Of a stretch of 64,000 nucleotides of DNA, positions 27,701 through 39,580 are shown one piece after another (the first letter of the stretch is position 1; each line of letters starts with the position of its first letter). The DNA is taken from contig NC_135781.1 of NCBI RefSeq assembly GCF_028453695.1, positions 9,795,640 to 9,859,639 on the forward strand, given 5' to 3'. The notes below the pieces were generated by a model that saw only the letters and a list, made by a program, of their open reading frames with translations, ran no database searches and was not told the origin of the DNA. Position numbers and translations under genes: made by a program. The DNA comes from Augochlora pura (lineage: Eukaryota; Arthropoda; Insecta; Hymenoptera; Halictidae).

Positions 27701-29672
27701 CTCACGTAACGACAAGACCTTCCAATTGTTATATTCTTCTTAACCAAAATTGAAACGACAAATTACAATAAAAATCTCATAACCCCTTTATAACCATGGA
27801 TCAAGCAGTGAATATTCGTATCTTTAATGCAATGAGAACGATGAATCCAAAATAAATTTACACGAAGTTCTGTCATGCTGAGTATTGAAATTTACACGAT
27901 TGCTGATCTGTAAAAGGATGTTGAAAATTGTGAGGCCTTTGGAGTCTGGTGGTGTGAAAAATAATTTAGACATTCATGAGACAGTTCGAAGCCCATTAGT
28001 AGTCGAGTCAGACTATACGTAGTTCGTGCATAATTAACAAGAATGCTTCACTTTACAGAGTATTCCTATTATCGGACACGATATACACGGACCACGAATT
28101 AAGAACAAGACTATATAAAGGCAGTTCATCGCCCAGTTACCAAGAAAACTTTGTCATCGGAAGCCTTGATGGCTCCCCCATTGGCAGCACTCTGCAATTC
28201 AAAGTAAGTACTCGTCAAACTATCTATTGCAACAATCCGTTTTATTCGGATTGACATTGCGCAACTAGTTAAGCTGACTACGTCTATTCTAACCAAATGA
28301 TGAGTCGTGTCCAAAACATTTTACAGCCAATAAATGTGACAGTAATTACGGAAATAATTGAATTCCTAAGGTGTACTCCAGGATGGGCGGCGACGATATC
28401 CTCATAGGCGTAGCTATCTTCCACCTGAAGCCTCTACTAAAAGCGCCAACAACCATCTGGTTAAATCTCATAGGAACACACCAGCCTACGCCGCGGTTAG
28501 GCGAATTAATGTTCTCTTTGTCCTACTCACCGACTGCTGAACGACTCACCCTAGTTGTCGTAAAAGCGAAGAATTTACGTGGCGTCAGTAACGTCCCGGG
28601 GGATTTCTTCGTTAAGGTATGTCCGCAAAGCATCCTAAATTTAGGGAGCCGAATCCGTATCGCGCGGGACATGGCATAAACTTGCGAAGGGTTGACACGA
28701 ATGTTAACAAATAAGAAATTTATTCCAAGAACATCGATCAATCGATTTAAATATTACAATTAACATAATCGATTTATAAATCTATGTTTTACAGGTTTAC
28801 CTATTGCAACACGGAAAGAAGATCCACAAGAAGAGGACGTCCATTAAGAAAGGAGAAAATAATCCAATTTTCAACGAGTGGATTATTTTTCAAGTACCCA
28901 CTCACACTCTCGCAGTAAGATTTACTTTAATTATTTATTTAATGCACCTAATCCGAAGAAATAGGACCTTCAGCGAAGAAAAATATCCGCATAAGTTAAA
29001 TATCTACTCGAAACAGTGATATTGAAAGCAGTCAAACAAATTTTCATGTTACAAAAGTATTCTTTGCAACGTATTTGTCCACCAACAGAATTCGAACTGT
29101 CAATTTTCTTTCTATCATCATACTATCATCATATTATCATACCTTAAGCTATTTTCTTAAATAAATTTCATTTGATTGAATTGTAGAAGAATCAACCATT
29201 GAGACCTTGCACTACGATTTCTTTCACAGTTACCCTAGTAGAAAGAGACAATTATTGTTTCTTGTATACCTCAATTTACTTTCATTTCCAGATTTTGATA
29301 ACAGAATAATCAAATTTCATGTCAATGTAGAAGAAGCGAATAACATCCGTATTTAGTAGATTACTTGTGACACCTCCGTCGCGAGTCCGATTCGTTGTCA
29401 TAGAGCAGAGGGTTAATGTCCCCATCTATAAACAAAGTTTATGAATAAGATAATTCGCCAGCTAACGTAAGTGCGTTATTTGCTTTTAGAACATCCAGCT
29501 GAGACTGACCGTGGCAGAGATAAACGAAGACCAAAGCATAAGCACGAAACCATACTCCGTCGGGCACATCATAGTTGGTCCCACGTCGACTGGAAAGTCG
29601 TTGGATCACTGGTCCCAGATGATGTTGAAAGTCAGACATCCGATTTCCATGTGGCATCCTCTCAGAAAGTGA
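18710..29672 (+). CDS. Syt12: Synaptotagmin-12-like membrane protein, 13 coding exons
   Basis: Exons: 18710-18789, 22271-22370, 23127-23260, 24482-25576, 25975-26191, 26262-26363, 26569-26666, 26754-26820, 27435-27679, 28059-28203, 28371-28616, 28795-28914, 29490-29672; all phases agree and give about 943 residues. ATG 18710 has A at -3 and G at +4. Residues 6-25 form a signal-anchor helix followed by Cys-Arg-Arg, a likely palmitoylation site. A long disordered, proline-rich linker (about 130-640) leads to tandem C2 domains, C2A about 671-800 and C2B about 805-943, with a basic stretch (GKKIHKKRTSIKK) and the synaptotagmin C-terminal signature MWHPL. Most acidic calcium ligands are missing from loop 3 of C2A and from both C2B loops, as in calcium-independent Syt12/Syt14 types. 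Expected role: vesicle traffic or exocytosis, probably neuronal (inference). The exon 9 start (27435) and its donor (GTTCGA) are weak; the exon 4 acceptor may be 24482 or 24491. Syt14/16-like is the alternative. Confidence 0.85.
19903..20029 (+). other. Candidate alternative exon in synaptotagmin intron 1
   Basis: A strong acceptor (pyrimidine-rich, ending TTTTCTGCAG) at 19883-19902 is followed by an open stretch that, spliced in phase after exon 1 (18789), reads on for about 41 residues, basic then acidic (segments RSLFFRELLQKNA and EYEILPADD), to TAA at 20027. If used as a terminal exon it would give a 68-residue signal-anchored peptide without C2 domains. If the GT at 19963 is used, a 60 nt in-frame cassette (20 residues) results, but that donor (GTCGAC) is poor. 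An antisense frame over 19887-20252 is also open. Unproven without RNA data. Confidence 0.25.
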
Positions 29673-32600
29673 ATCCGAACCCTGGCTGTCGATGTAAAAA
29701 CGACGACGATTTAAGGACGTTATTGTATGTCCGTTTACGGTTATTGAAGTATACATGGAGAACGGTAATGTTGTCCGACGTTCCGCATAGATACTCTATA
29801 GTTTTCTCCCGTGATGTAGGCGCAGAACGTGCCGTAGCAAGCTTTAGTCGTTGCGTTCACCTCTATGAAGTATGGTGGCAGAACGCTCGTTGTCCAATTT
29901 CGTTAAAAACGCGTACTCGCGAACACTGGTGAATTAACAGGGTGCTGATACGTTAAGGCCTCAGAAACCACGCGACAGTTTCCATTAGTGTTGTAACTAA
30001 GTATTTATAAGTGACTACCCCGTGTCTATGGCACTCCACCGTTCTCCTCTATACTCTAACAAGTTAGCGGAGGCGTGCTAGTTGCTGCGATTTGCTCGGC
30101 AATGAACGCATTAATCTTGACAAATCGATTGGCGAATTTTGCGTACCATCTACACCCTGTGACGATTGCGATTGAAGGTTTGTGAAGAATGAGGTGGAAC
30201 GACGATTGGTAGTATTGACGAGGAGTGAGTTACTTTAAGGGAGGTTCATTTTTGTTGAAGTCAACACGCAATTAAGATTTCAGCACACTTTATTTGTTTG
30301 AGAAACCATGCGCTATAAGACGCACATTATGAAACGAACGGAAACTAAATGTGAATCGATAGACTGTCCAGACTAGTTCATTTTAATGATCTATTTTTCT
30401 AAATTAAATAAGAGTATCTTCGCTCCGATAGATGAAACAAACTTGTTATTTATTGTTAGAAAAGGAGGTTCCCACGATCTTGCAAGGAAAACTAGAGCCT
30501 TTCGGACCAGGAAATTAAAAGATCAAAAATTGTAAGAAATTGAAATAAAGTTGACACAAATTCTCAATATATTTACAAATCCAAGAAAAATTTAAACCTT
30601 CAAAGTAAGATTGAAATCATCGGGAAACTAATGAAAAATTACAATTCTAAGATCTTCGTTGCATCTCGCAGCACCGGATCGTAATCGCAAAAATTTGATA
30701 GAAAAGGTTCTTGTTTCCCGATCGTAAAAATCGCACGCCTCCGCGGATACTCCTATACACGGTGCAAGCGATATATTGGAGCTAGAAAGAAAAAAAAACG
30801 AAAAAAAAAACAATAATAATTACACACACATTCAACTGATAATCGAACAAATTTAAGATCGATCATCATTTCCAAATAAATGGTAATTATCAATGTCAAG
30901 CTCGTATCCTATCGTACGTGTATTAAATGGAAATGCATGATATGTCGTGTCGCTTAAATATAAGATTCCAAAATGAAAAAGAAAAAAAACAAAAAACAAA
31001 AAAGGACGACGACTCTTATGATCATAGACCCTCTGGCAACGCGTCCGAAAGTCGATGAATTAAGGAATGGAACGAACAACATGATCAAACGAGAAGGAGA
31101 ATCGACGTGACGCATGAGCCCATTGAGCCGTCGGTCGTTTCAGACTGATATAACGATATCAAAAAATACAAAAAAAAAAAAAACACGAAAACAAATCAAT
31201 CATCGTAAAGCACAAATCGCTATAGGCTCTAAACGGATCTACATCGTCGCTCGTCATTGCGCGTCCCTCCACAAAGAAGATTCGGATGAATCTTTACAGC
31301 GACTACAAGGTTCCCTATACGAGGCTCAAATATTTATATTAATATTTTATATACGGCCGTCGAACGTCAGGGCCAATGAAGACGATACTCTTTGATCCTT
31401 ATTCGTTTCGTAATTACCAAAGCTAACGCGCACTGATCGACAAACAAGTCAAAATTCCTTTTGCTTTCTTTCTTTTCGGTAAAGTTAAGTCAGTTCTCAT
31501 GATTTCTGTGATACCAACATATTCGCTTGTTTTACACAATTATGATGCACTATATTACGACCCACTATACATAGATCCACACAGTAACCACAAACGATCC
31601 TGTTGCAGTTTGCTACCAGCGATTTTGTATTCTACGTAAAAATCATTAAATTAATTCTACGAATATCATAACTTCTCTTACACGATATTTTATTCACGTT
31701 TTATTATAGAATATATTGTGTTTAATTGATTTTTAAATGACAACGGAATTCAACAAATTAATTTTATTCACTTGTTCAGTAGAGACGTGTCTTCATATTT
31801 AAAATATGAAGTCAGCCCTGCTCAATGGATATTAAATAACTGCAGTAATCTATGTGTACAACGTTACCATAACTATTTATCTTTCAATTGAAGGCTAGAA
31901 TGGCTCAAATTTATGAAATATAAACTGTCTTATATTGAAAAATATAAATTTTAATTGAAATTGTCAACGGGCAAGAAGACCCTATAGAATTTCTAAATAA
32001 TAATTTAAATCTAAATACGAGAAATACCAACGCTGGTAGCAAAGCTGTTAACTAAGAAAATAGAAGTTTCTCGTTCATTTTGCGTTGTATTACTTCATTC
32101 CGACATATCAGATCGAACAACGTCGCTCTTCGTTCCTCGAGCCGCTAATTACGATTGCGAAAGAAGAAAACAGAAAAAAAGGTTTGAAAAAATAAAACAA
32201 AAAAAAGGAAGAGAGAGAGACAATTCGCGCGCCGTTGAAATAATCGGCGGCAGAGTTGGAGATATTTATGAATGATAGAGGCCCTAATTCAGGGTTTTAT
32301 CAACATGTAAACATTGTTGTTCTCAAATGGACTGTTAATGTTTGTACAGAGTTTATTAAGAACGTGCTCCACTAAGGAGAATACTCTCTTCGAGACGTGG
32401 ACGATCAATATCGATCCCCGTTGTGTTCTTCTCTATCCAGAACGGTTCACGATCGTCTTTCCTTCACTATCGGTATACTTCTTCTTCTTCTGCCACTTCT
32501 TCCTCATCAACACGATCTGCCTTCGTATTTCCCGTATATACATACATACATTAATACATGCGTCGTCCCTAATCACCGGGACACCGAGATTAATCGCCGG

Positions 32601-35600
32601 CGAGTTTACTCCTCATTCACCCCCATTAAAGCGAAACTCGGATCGGCGCGGCGCTTGGCCGAACTATACAATCTTCTAACGATGCAGGGTCGATTGCGGA
32701 ACTGCTACCGGTTGTTTGTAATGAGAGGTAGTGTTTTATGGAATTCTCGCGTCGACTTGATCCTAGTATTCGCACGGATGCGGTCCCATTGGACATTTCT
32801 TTGCGTGAACGTTGTTACTGGCCATTGAGGACACTGTTGTACGAAGAAATTCACTGTTCGACTAACGAAATAAGAAAATGAAGCTTTTTCTTGATGATTT
32901 CTGTCATTTTATGCATGTGAAATTGTGCATATCCAAACATGTTTAATTCTTAAGTCAAAAAATCAAAAAATGAAATCCTTTCACTCGATGCTATGTCAAC
33001 TTGCAGCCTGAAGTCTGTTTTCCGAAAGAAGATGCCTATGAGAATGACAGAAATTTGGATTACATCTATTTGTGTAACTTTATATTCACGCATTTCTTAC
33101 TTGCGCTTGTTAGATTCTGTTTCAACAAAATTTCTTTATAATACCTTAGCAATCCATTTCAACAATACCTGACGATCGTTTATCTTACATACCTGACCCC
33201 CTAATTTAGAATTGTTAGGAGAACAATTTTGGGAGGCAGAAGAATTTATTGAGCGTTCAATACAATGGTCAGAAATCGGAAATTTCGAGTAAATCGCAAA
33301 CAACGGGATCGTCCATGCGAATCGAATGAATTAGATAGCCCTTCGGACCTCATAGCCTATTCTATACCTATAAATTTTGTACCTCTTCGTACACGATTAT
33401 ACTTAACTTAAAAAAGAAAATCGATCCTTCGTAAACACACGTACACGGGCATACACAGACTCGCAAGTACAGTTACAATACATACACGTACACACGCAAA
33501 CATCGTGTATATAATACATATACATCTATACATTACGATGATATATTATAGATACCATTACGAGAGAATTTTACACTCTATACTATACATTTTTTGTCAT
33601 AAACGCAGACTACTTGGAATCCATACTTATGAACTTATTCAGGTTTTTTCTATCGCCAACTTACTATGGGACTAATATCGCTGAACTCTCACTAACTCCG
33701 TAAATATATTTGTAAATGATCCATCGTGGACGATATGTATCTTTACATCGTTACGCGCTAAGTGATCCGCGGGGATCGTTCTGATTAGTCGAGGCTGCGA
33801 ACGATTTCGATGAATTGCGGCTTCGTCAGGAAAAGGCTTAGAAGAGAAAAGAAATTTTGTAAAACTAGATGTTTGAAAGTCGAAATTGGAAACGTGATTC
33901 TATCCACAAAAATTCTTGTACTTCATTATTCTACGAACAGCGTAATAATTTTAATAAAGTGGGTATTCTGGTTTAGAACTTTGAACGAATCAATTTCTTC
34001 AATTGTGTTTTTTGGAAATCTATGTTTTGAAAAACATGTCTGCAAAAAGAATTCTTTCAATTCGTAACAATAACGAAGTTACTGATGTTTTTTCAAAATC
34101 CTACTTCTAAATATGGATAGCACAATACCTATATGACATGGCTGTCCAATAAATTTCGAATTTTTAAAAAATCTTCAACAGACTTACCGCCGACACATTG
34201 ACCAAAATCTTCAATAATTATCGATTTCTTTTATTTCTTAATTAAAAAATTTGTTTCTTAAGGAAAAAATTGCTTAAAAATCAAAACTTGTCGTCATTAA
34301 TATCATCAAAGATGTCGTCATTATTTCAAGCAATAAGATATTCTATTTATTTCATATCACGCCATAGTAGCAGCTAGTGAATACACATGTTTTCAACAAA
34401 GATTTTCTCCAGGGAACTGCAATTGACACGATTTTAATTATTTCCTCTTGGAAAAATAATATTGAATATTCCAGAAGAGGCGTAAAAATGATACTCTAAA
34501 TCAGTATACCCCTTTAAAAATTCTGAATTACTATTAAGAACTTCGAACTACATATTCCCAAGCGAGTTTTGCAGCGATGGGAATGACCTTGAAAGAACAA
34601 GTACTATCGATTCGACTGTATCTATAATATCTGTTACATTCCGGTGATAACGCGATATACTGCATTTAATGACCTATAATTTTAGGCGAGTCGCCAACCG
34701 CACCTGAAACCTATAGATTGTCACCCGCAAATTTCGGATACAGATCCCGCTAATAGCGCATCGATCGAAATTTAATGGACGACAGTAACGAATGTAATAG
34801 CACTACTATTTTTCTTCACAGGTTGTCCCCGAAAATAAGGTTTACATAAAAGGATTGAGGAAAAGTTTTAATAAACACATGTTCCTGAACCCTGGTTTTC
34901 TAAAATTATTGTGACGAAATGCGTGCTTCATTCTCCTGTTACGTATAATTTTGAGCGTTTATGTTTAACATTTAATGCAGATACAGTTGCATAAATGATC
35001 CCGAGATAAGACCACACTCGTTGCTTTATACTTCAAATCAATAAATTCTGCTCCGTTTATAATGTTTGTATCAATTGTTTTGCAGTACGAAAAAAAGTGG
35101 ATGGACTTCTATCCTGGTGAACGTGCTTACGATAGAATAGGTACTCTTTTATTAAAATTTCAGTTGTTTCAAGCCTCCTGGGCCAAATCGTGACTAAACT
35201 GTATCTATAACATTTAGTGGACATCGACTTATGCAAGCAAAATATAAATCCAATTAATTCGTTGTCAAGTTCCATAAGCTGCTCAGCCATAATTACATAA
35301 AAGATCCCAATTTCTGCTTTACACTTTAAATCAATTAACTATTAAACTTTTCTTTTACCACGCCATATACTAAAGAAATAAATCAGACGACACGAAGAAA
35401 AAGCGCCTAAAGGATATTTGGTTTATTGAAAATCACATGTTCCTCTGTGTCCTATGCCATGTTTTTGGGAACAACTTGTGAAGAACCACGATCAAAGCCG
35501 CGTAATTGACGCATCGATAGTATCCACGCGACAAAATGGCTGCCGTGAACCGCGACTAATTAAGTCGTCCCCGCGACGTACACTGCGCCTGTGAAATCGT

Positions 35601-35979
35601 ACGTAAATAATACTTAATGTATAATCTGTATACATGTAAGTCGAACGATCATTTAACACTGTTGTAAATCAGCACAAAAATTAATCTTTTATTCTTATTA
35701 CCTACGAGGTGCGCGCACGCACACCCACGCCCGCGCTCCGAATATTTCCCCGTAATAAAATCCCATGGGGTTGCGGGTGCTCGCGAGTATGCGTGTGCTC
35801 GTGCACATGTTATGATACAGAACACTAATTACGTTTATTGTTGAACTGGGAAAAGAAAATCAAATAATTACATACGGCGCTGGACGATAACAAGGAGAGA
35901 ATAATATTGATGACGTTCGATAGCTTGCTTCTTGTTTATCGTAATTTAGTTTTGTCAGAGGCTAGCTGTAGACGAAATT
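29673..35979. other. Gene-poor stretch, probable long 3' UTR then intergenic DNA
   Basis: After the synaptotagmin stop there is no recognisable coding exon for more than 6 kb. The sequence is AT-rich with A-runs near 30788-30812, 30985-31005, 31165-31182 and 32170-32210. An AATAAA at 30544 is the first clear candidate polyadenylation signal. Open frames such as 32314-32679 and 32397-32828 match no family. Two related segments in direct order, near 34988-35045 and 35288-35340 (sharing GATCCC and AAATCAAT blocks), hint at an old duplication. Long neuronal 3' UTRs are common in insects, so part may be transcribed; that is inference. Confidence 0.4.
30544..30549 (+). terminator. Candidate polyadenylation signal of the synaptotagmin gene
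   Basis: AATAAA about 870 bases after the stop codon at 29672. First clear canonical hexamer on the + strand; other sites further on may also be used. Confidence 0.35.
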
Positions 35980-36290
35980 AAGAAACAGAGAGCGAGAAAG
36001 AAAGAGGAAGCGAGACAGAAAGAAAGTGAGAAAGGGAAAAAGAGAGCGTGTGTGTGCGAAGAAGAGAGATAGAGAGAAAGAGAGAGAGAGAGAGATGGAA
36101 GAGAATGAGCAAAAGTACAAATGTGTATGTGTCGAATGTATATCCGAATGAAAGAAAAAGGAGCATAAAGTGATCAGCATGAACTAGAGAGAATGAGATT
36201 ATAGGAGAATAGGCAGACTGCGAGAAAATGTATGAAAGACAGTGAGAAATGGAACAAAGAGAAAAAGAAAGGAGGAGAACAGAGTGATGA
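35980..36290. repeat. Purine-rich (GA) low-complexity tract
   Basis: About 300 bases almost entirely A and G on the + strand, including a GA microsatellite around 36075-36095 and a short GT run near 36046-36054. The pyrimidine-rich complement produces the leucine/serine/phenylalanine open frames seen on the - strand, which are not genes. It lies just downstream, on the - strand, of the candidate exon ending at 36328. Confidence 0.85.
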
Positions 36291-36327
36291 TGACAATAAT
36301 AATGCTAAGCGATTCGCACCAGAATGA

Positions 36328-36429
36328 TCACAACTGGTACTCAGGGTTATGACCCCATGATTCATACGTTTGATTGTCGGCTGGTACGTGATTTTTCGAT
36401 GCTTTTGGTGCACATTGTGCAGGACCTTG
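36328..36429 (-). other. Candidate terminal coding exon of an unidentified - strand gene
   Basis: On the - strand an acceptor-like site (CCTGCCACTGCAG, ending at 36430) precedes 33 sense codons and TGA. The peptide is hydrophilic, with the segment SKNHVPADNQTYESWG and the C-terminus HNPEYQL. Base composition and amino-acid mix look more like coding DNA than the surroundings. The frame also stays open upstream to 36558. I do not recognise the family and found no partner exon between 36560 and 39580 on the - strand, so it may be the last exon of a gene with long introns, or chance. Confidence 0.2.
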
Positions 36430-36559
36430 CTGCAGTGGCAGGCCCCAGCCACAAAATCGATACAGGAAGTTCATAGAAATGTGCGCCCTATTTGGCCTTG
36501 CTCCCAAATTATAACTATATGTGCTCGGACTACGGTAATTGCTTATATTTGTAAACATC

Positions 36560-39500
36560 GACTATTATGAATTAACACAATTATTGAGCTTTTTATTATT
36601 AACGCATGGCGTAGATTCATGAAGTATTACAGAAGAAACAGATGTACGATTTAACCGTTTGCTATTCTTGAATTTAAACGAACTACTAGATAAAGATAGT
36701 TTACTAAGTTGCAAATAGTATTCTTTTAAACATTTCTATATCAAAAATTTTAAATAATGGAAGAAAAAAATATATAAAATAATCTTTCGTTATTTAAACA
36801 TTTTTTACAATTTTCATGGCTAGATACATGGGCCTAATGCCGTCAAAATGGCGACATTCATTCTGAAAGAGTAATCAGAATTATTTTTATCATTACAATA
36901 AAAATGAAAAGTTTAATGAATTTATAAGTGCGTTTATTTTAGTGTGCTTGTTTTATTACGTTTTATAAAAGACGGCGGCCGAGTACAAAAATAATCACAA
37001 TTTGAAAATAGGGTCAAACAGGAGGACGCACGTTTGTGTGAACTTTTCTCAATGCTTTTGTATCGGTATGTCGCCAAACGGTATCTCTTTATTTCCTAAA
37101 TTGACAGCACGATCGATACGTGGAGATTTCAGATTCTTGTTATTCATGATTTTATTTCGAATATGGTACTTTTTAAACAAAACATTCGCCTAAGTATTTG
37201 TTATATTTTTGTTAATAATATATTATTTAAAGAAGATACTTTACTTTGAATCGTTATTAAAAACTTCGTGTAAAGATGATTAAATTGCAAAATTGTTAAA
37301 ATTGGTTAATTTTACATTGAGTTCATAAATATATTGTTATTGCAGTAGATAAAATTAACCTTATCATCATACAAGTAATAATCACCAAAAAGATGATTAA
37401 ATTACGTATCCTAAACTAGCTTGTCACTTCACGTGTAAAATAATTCTTAAAAGAATGATGAAAAAATTTTTTACTGTGAATAATAGATTTTGAAACATTG
37501 TTAAATGCCTGCTGATAGATATCTTGCTAATTACGAAGTTCGATAGATAGGATTGTAAATTTTTCATAGTTTATTCCGTATGCCAGTCATTGTGGTACGA
37601 ATCGCAGCGCGTAGCCGTTGCATGAGTGTACGATTCATACAAAAAGTACTATATAAGTTTAAATTATTTTATATTTTTGTTACGCCTCTCTGTGATATGA
37701 TAAGGGCACATTCACCTCACCCTGTATATGCATTAATCTTTGTATCTTATTGATTAAGGTGAAACTTTTCGAAGAACAATCCTTGCCAAGCCCTTTCTAA
37801 TTACATTGTCGGGTTATTGCTCGTGCGTACCATCGGATTGCGGCGGTCGAACTTTGGGGGTTCGATCGAGAATGTCAAACTGTACATTCGACAGTCGCAA
37901 ATACTACTGTACATTAACAGCCTTAAGGGAATTGTTAAAGCGTTTATAGATGACAATGCAACACGGACTGAGTCCATTAAAACAACCCATCAAATTACAA
38001 TCTCCTCTGCAACAAATTAAACAATCGTTGTACAACTCGTCGGCTGTCGAATCACGACTACAAAAAAAACCCACAAAATGATTGAATTGATCAAACCAAA
38101 AGAGGAAATTTTAGTTCGACCTACCTTTTCTAATTTCTACCGAATATTTTTCAACATAATAATTAGTACACATCCGCCGAATATGAATTAAATTACCCTA
38201 AAAATGTTGGGAAAAATCGCTTTATACTTTCATTAAGAAATGATCGCAAAGATCGCCTCATTTTTATTGTACAAATCCTAACATTTGTTCACTCAATTCG
38301 AATTGATTACTGATTGTGGCAGTCAACGATTTAAAAAGAAAATAAAAGTGCTGAAGAAATCGAACCAATTACTATAAAACAAGGCTAATTTCCATAGAGT
38401 GTGCTAAAAAATTGTTAGCACTGATTATCTTTTTTTCAAACAATATTATAACAAGAAAGAAAGATATTTCTGATTACAGCTTTAATTGATTCAGTCTATG
38501 AAATACTTTTTTCTAAAGAGAAATGCGAAGGTGAATTATCTGTGTACCATCGGAGAGTTCGATTCATCGTACGTGTACTTTCAATCCTTCAGTTTCCTGA
38601 TCTTGGTGTTACGTGTCTATTTAAGAGGATCTAGATTTATCAAATGGGAAAAAATCTAAAAACTACACGAAAAGATTCGTCTAGATTTCAATATTGATTT
38701 TAGCAATAGTAACATATCCCTTAAGATAAGGTACGTTCGAGCTTGTGCTTGTGGAAGATATAAAGGTGTATCGTTACACATTACATACATTGTATTGTAT
38801 TTAACTATAAATTAATCCAACAAAAAAAGAAACAAACAAACATGCAAACAAACAAACAGCAACAACAACCTTACATTAAAATACTGTGAAGAAAATATAT
38901 TACAAATGGAAACGTTAATCGCTATACAAACGTGTGATAAGCACACGGAAGATCACGTTCTATTAAACTATACATGATCATTGTTAATCATGGTTACGGT
39001 TCTATTTACACGATTCGTTTACTGAATAAATTCGAAACACATATATTTGAAGTAACAATGAGCGCTTTCTATTTCATACTTCGCGAGAACCTGGCTCCCT
39101 GTCGTCCCGAAATTTTTCAAAATCAATAATCGGTTTCTCCTTTTCCAAATTATTTACGTTTCTCCTTTATGTAGGGAAAGACGCCATTTTGGTAATGTAT
39201 AAATTCGCTCGAATTTCATAGATATTTGAAATAAAAATTTTTCTTCAATACATTTTACGGACAAAATACGTTTCTATTTTTATAATAATGCAGAAGAAAA
39301 AATAGCAAGAATAGAAATTAATAAATGCAATAGGATGACTCAAGGCAGTACGAAATGGTGTTCGAATGTGGTGCCACTTCATTAAAAATTGTGGGATTCG
39401 AACGAAGATAAATTGCAAATTATGCGGCCAGTGTTTAAGGAGAACTAAATCGTGAGGATATTCTTGATCTTTACATCATTGTAATACATTAGAATTGATG

Positions 39501-39580
39501 GTGGTCCCACCCAGGTTGCGTGATTTCTTCGAATATCGTTGAAACGAACACCTCGACGTTTATCCTAACCTCAAAAAGCA
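36560..39580. other. Intergenic DNA before Vps36
   Basis: AT-rich, no coding exon recognised on either strand. A segment around 37560-37735 ends in a motif (CACCCTGTATA) reminiscent of the ends of some insect MITEs, but no partner end was found. Short repeats of CAAA/CAACAA occur at 38820-38870. The Vps36 promoter should lie in the last few hundred bases. Confidence 0.4.

Noticed and set aside
29471..29932. 153-codon frame on + over the last synaptotagmin exon
   Set aside because: It is a different register from the conserved C2B reading ending MWHPL.
32314..32828. Two overlapping frames of 121 and 143 codons on +
   Set aside because: Overlapping registers, low-complexity composition, no domain or splice structure.
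34120..34165. Segment resembling a mariner terminus (GGCTGTCCAATAAATTTCG)
   Set aside because: No matching opposite end or transposase remnant was found nearby.
35962..36452. Leucine/serine/phenylalanine-rich frames on - that look like membrane proteins
   Set aside because: They are translations of the CU-rich complement of a simple GA tract.
37560..37735. Segment ending CACCCTGTATA, like some insect MITE ends
   Set aside because: Only one end seen; not enough to call an element.
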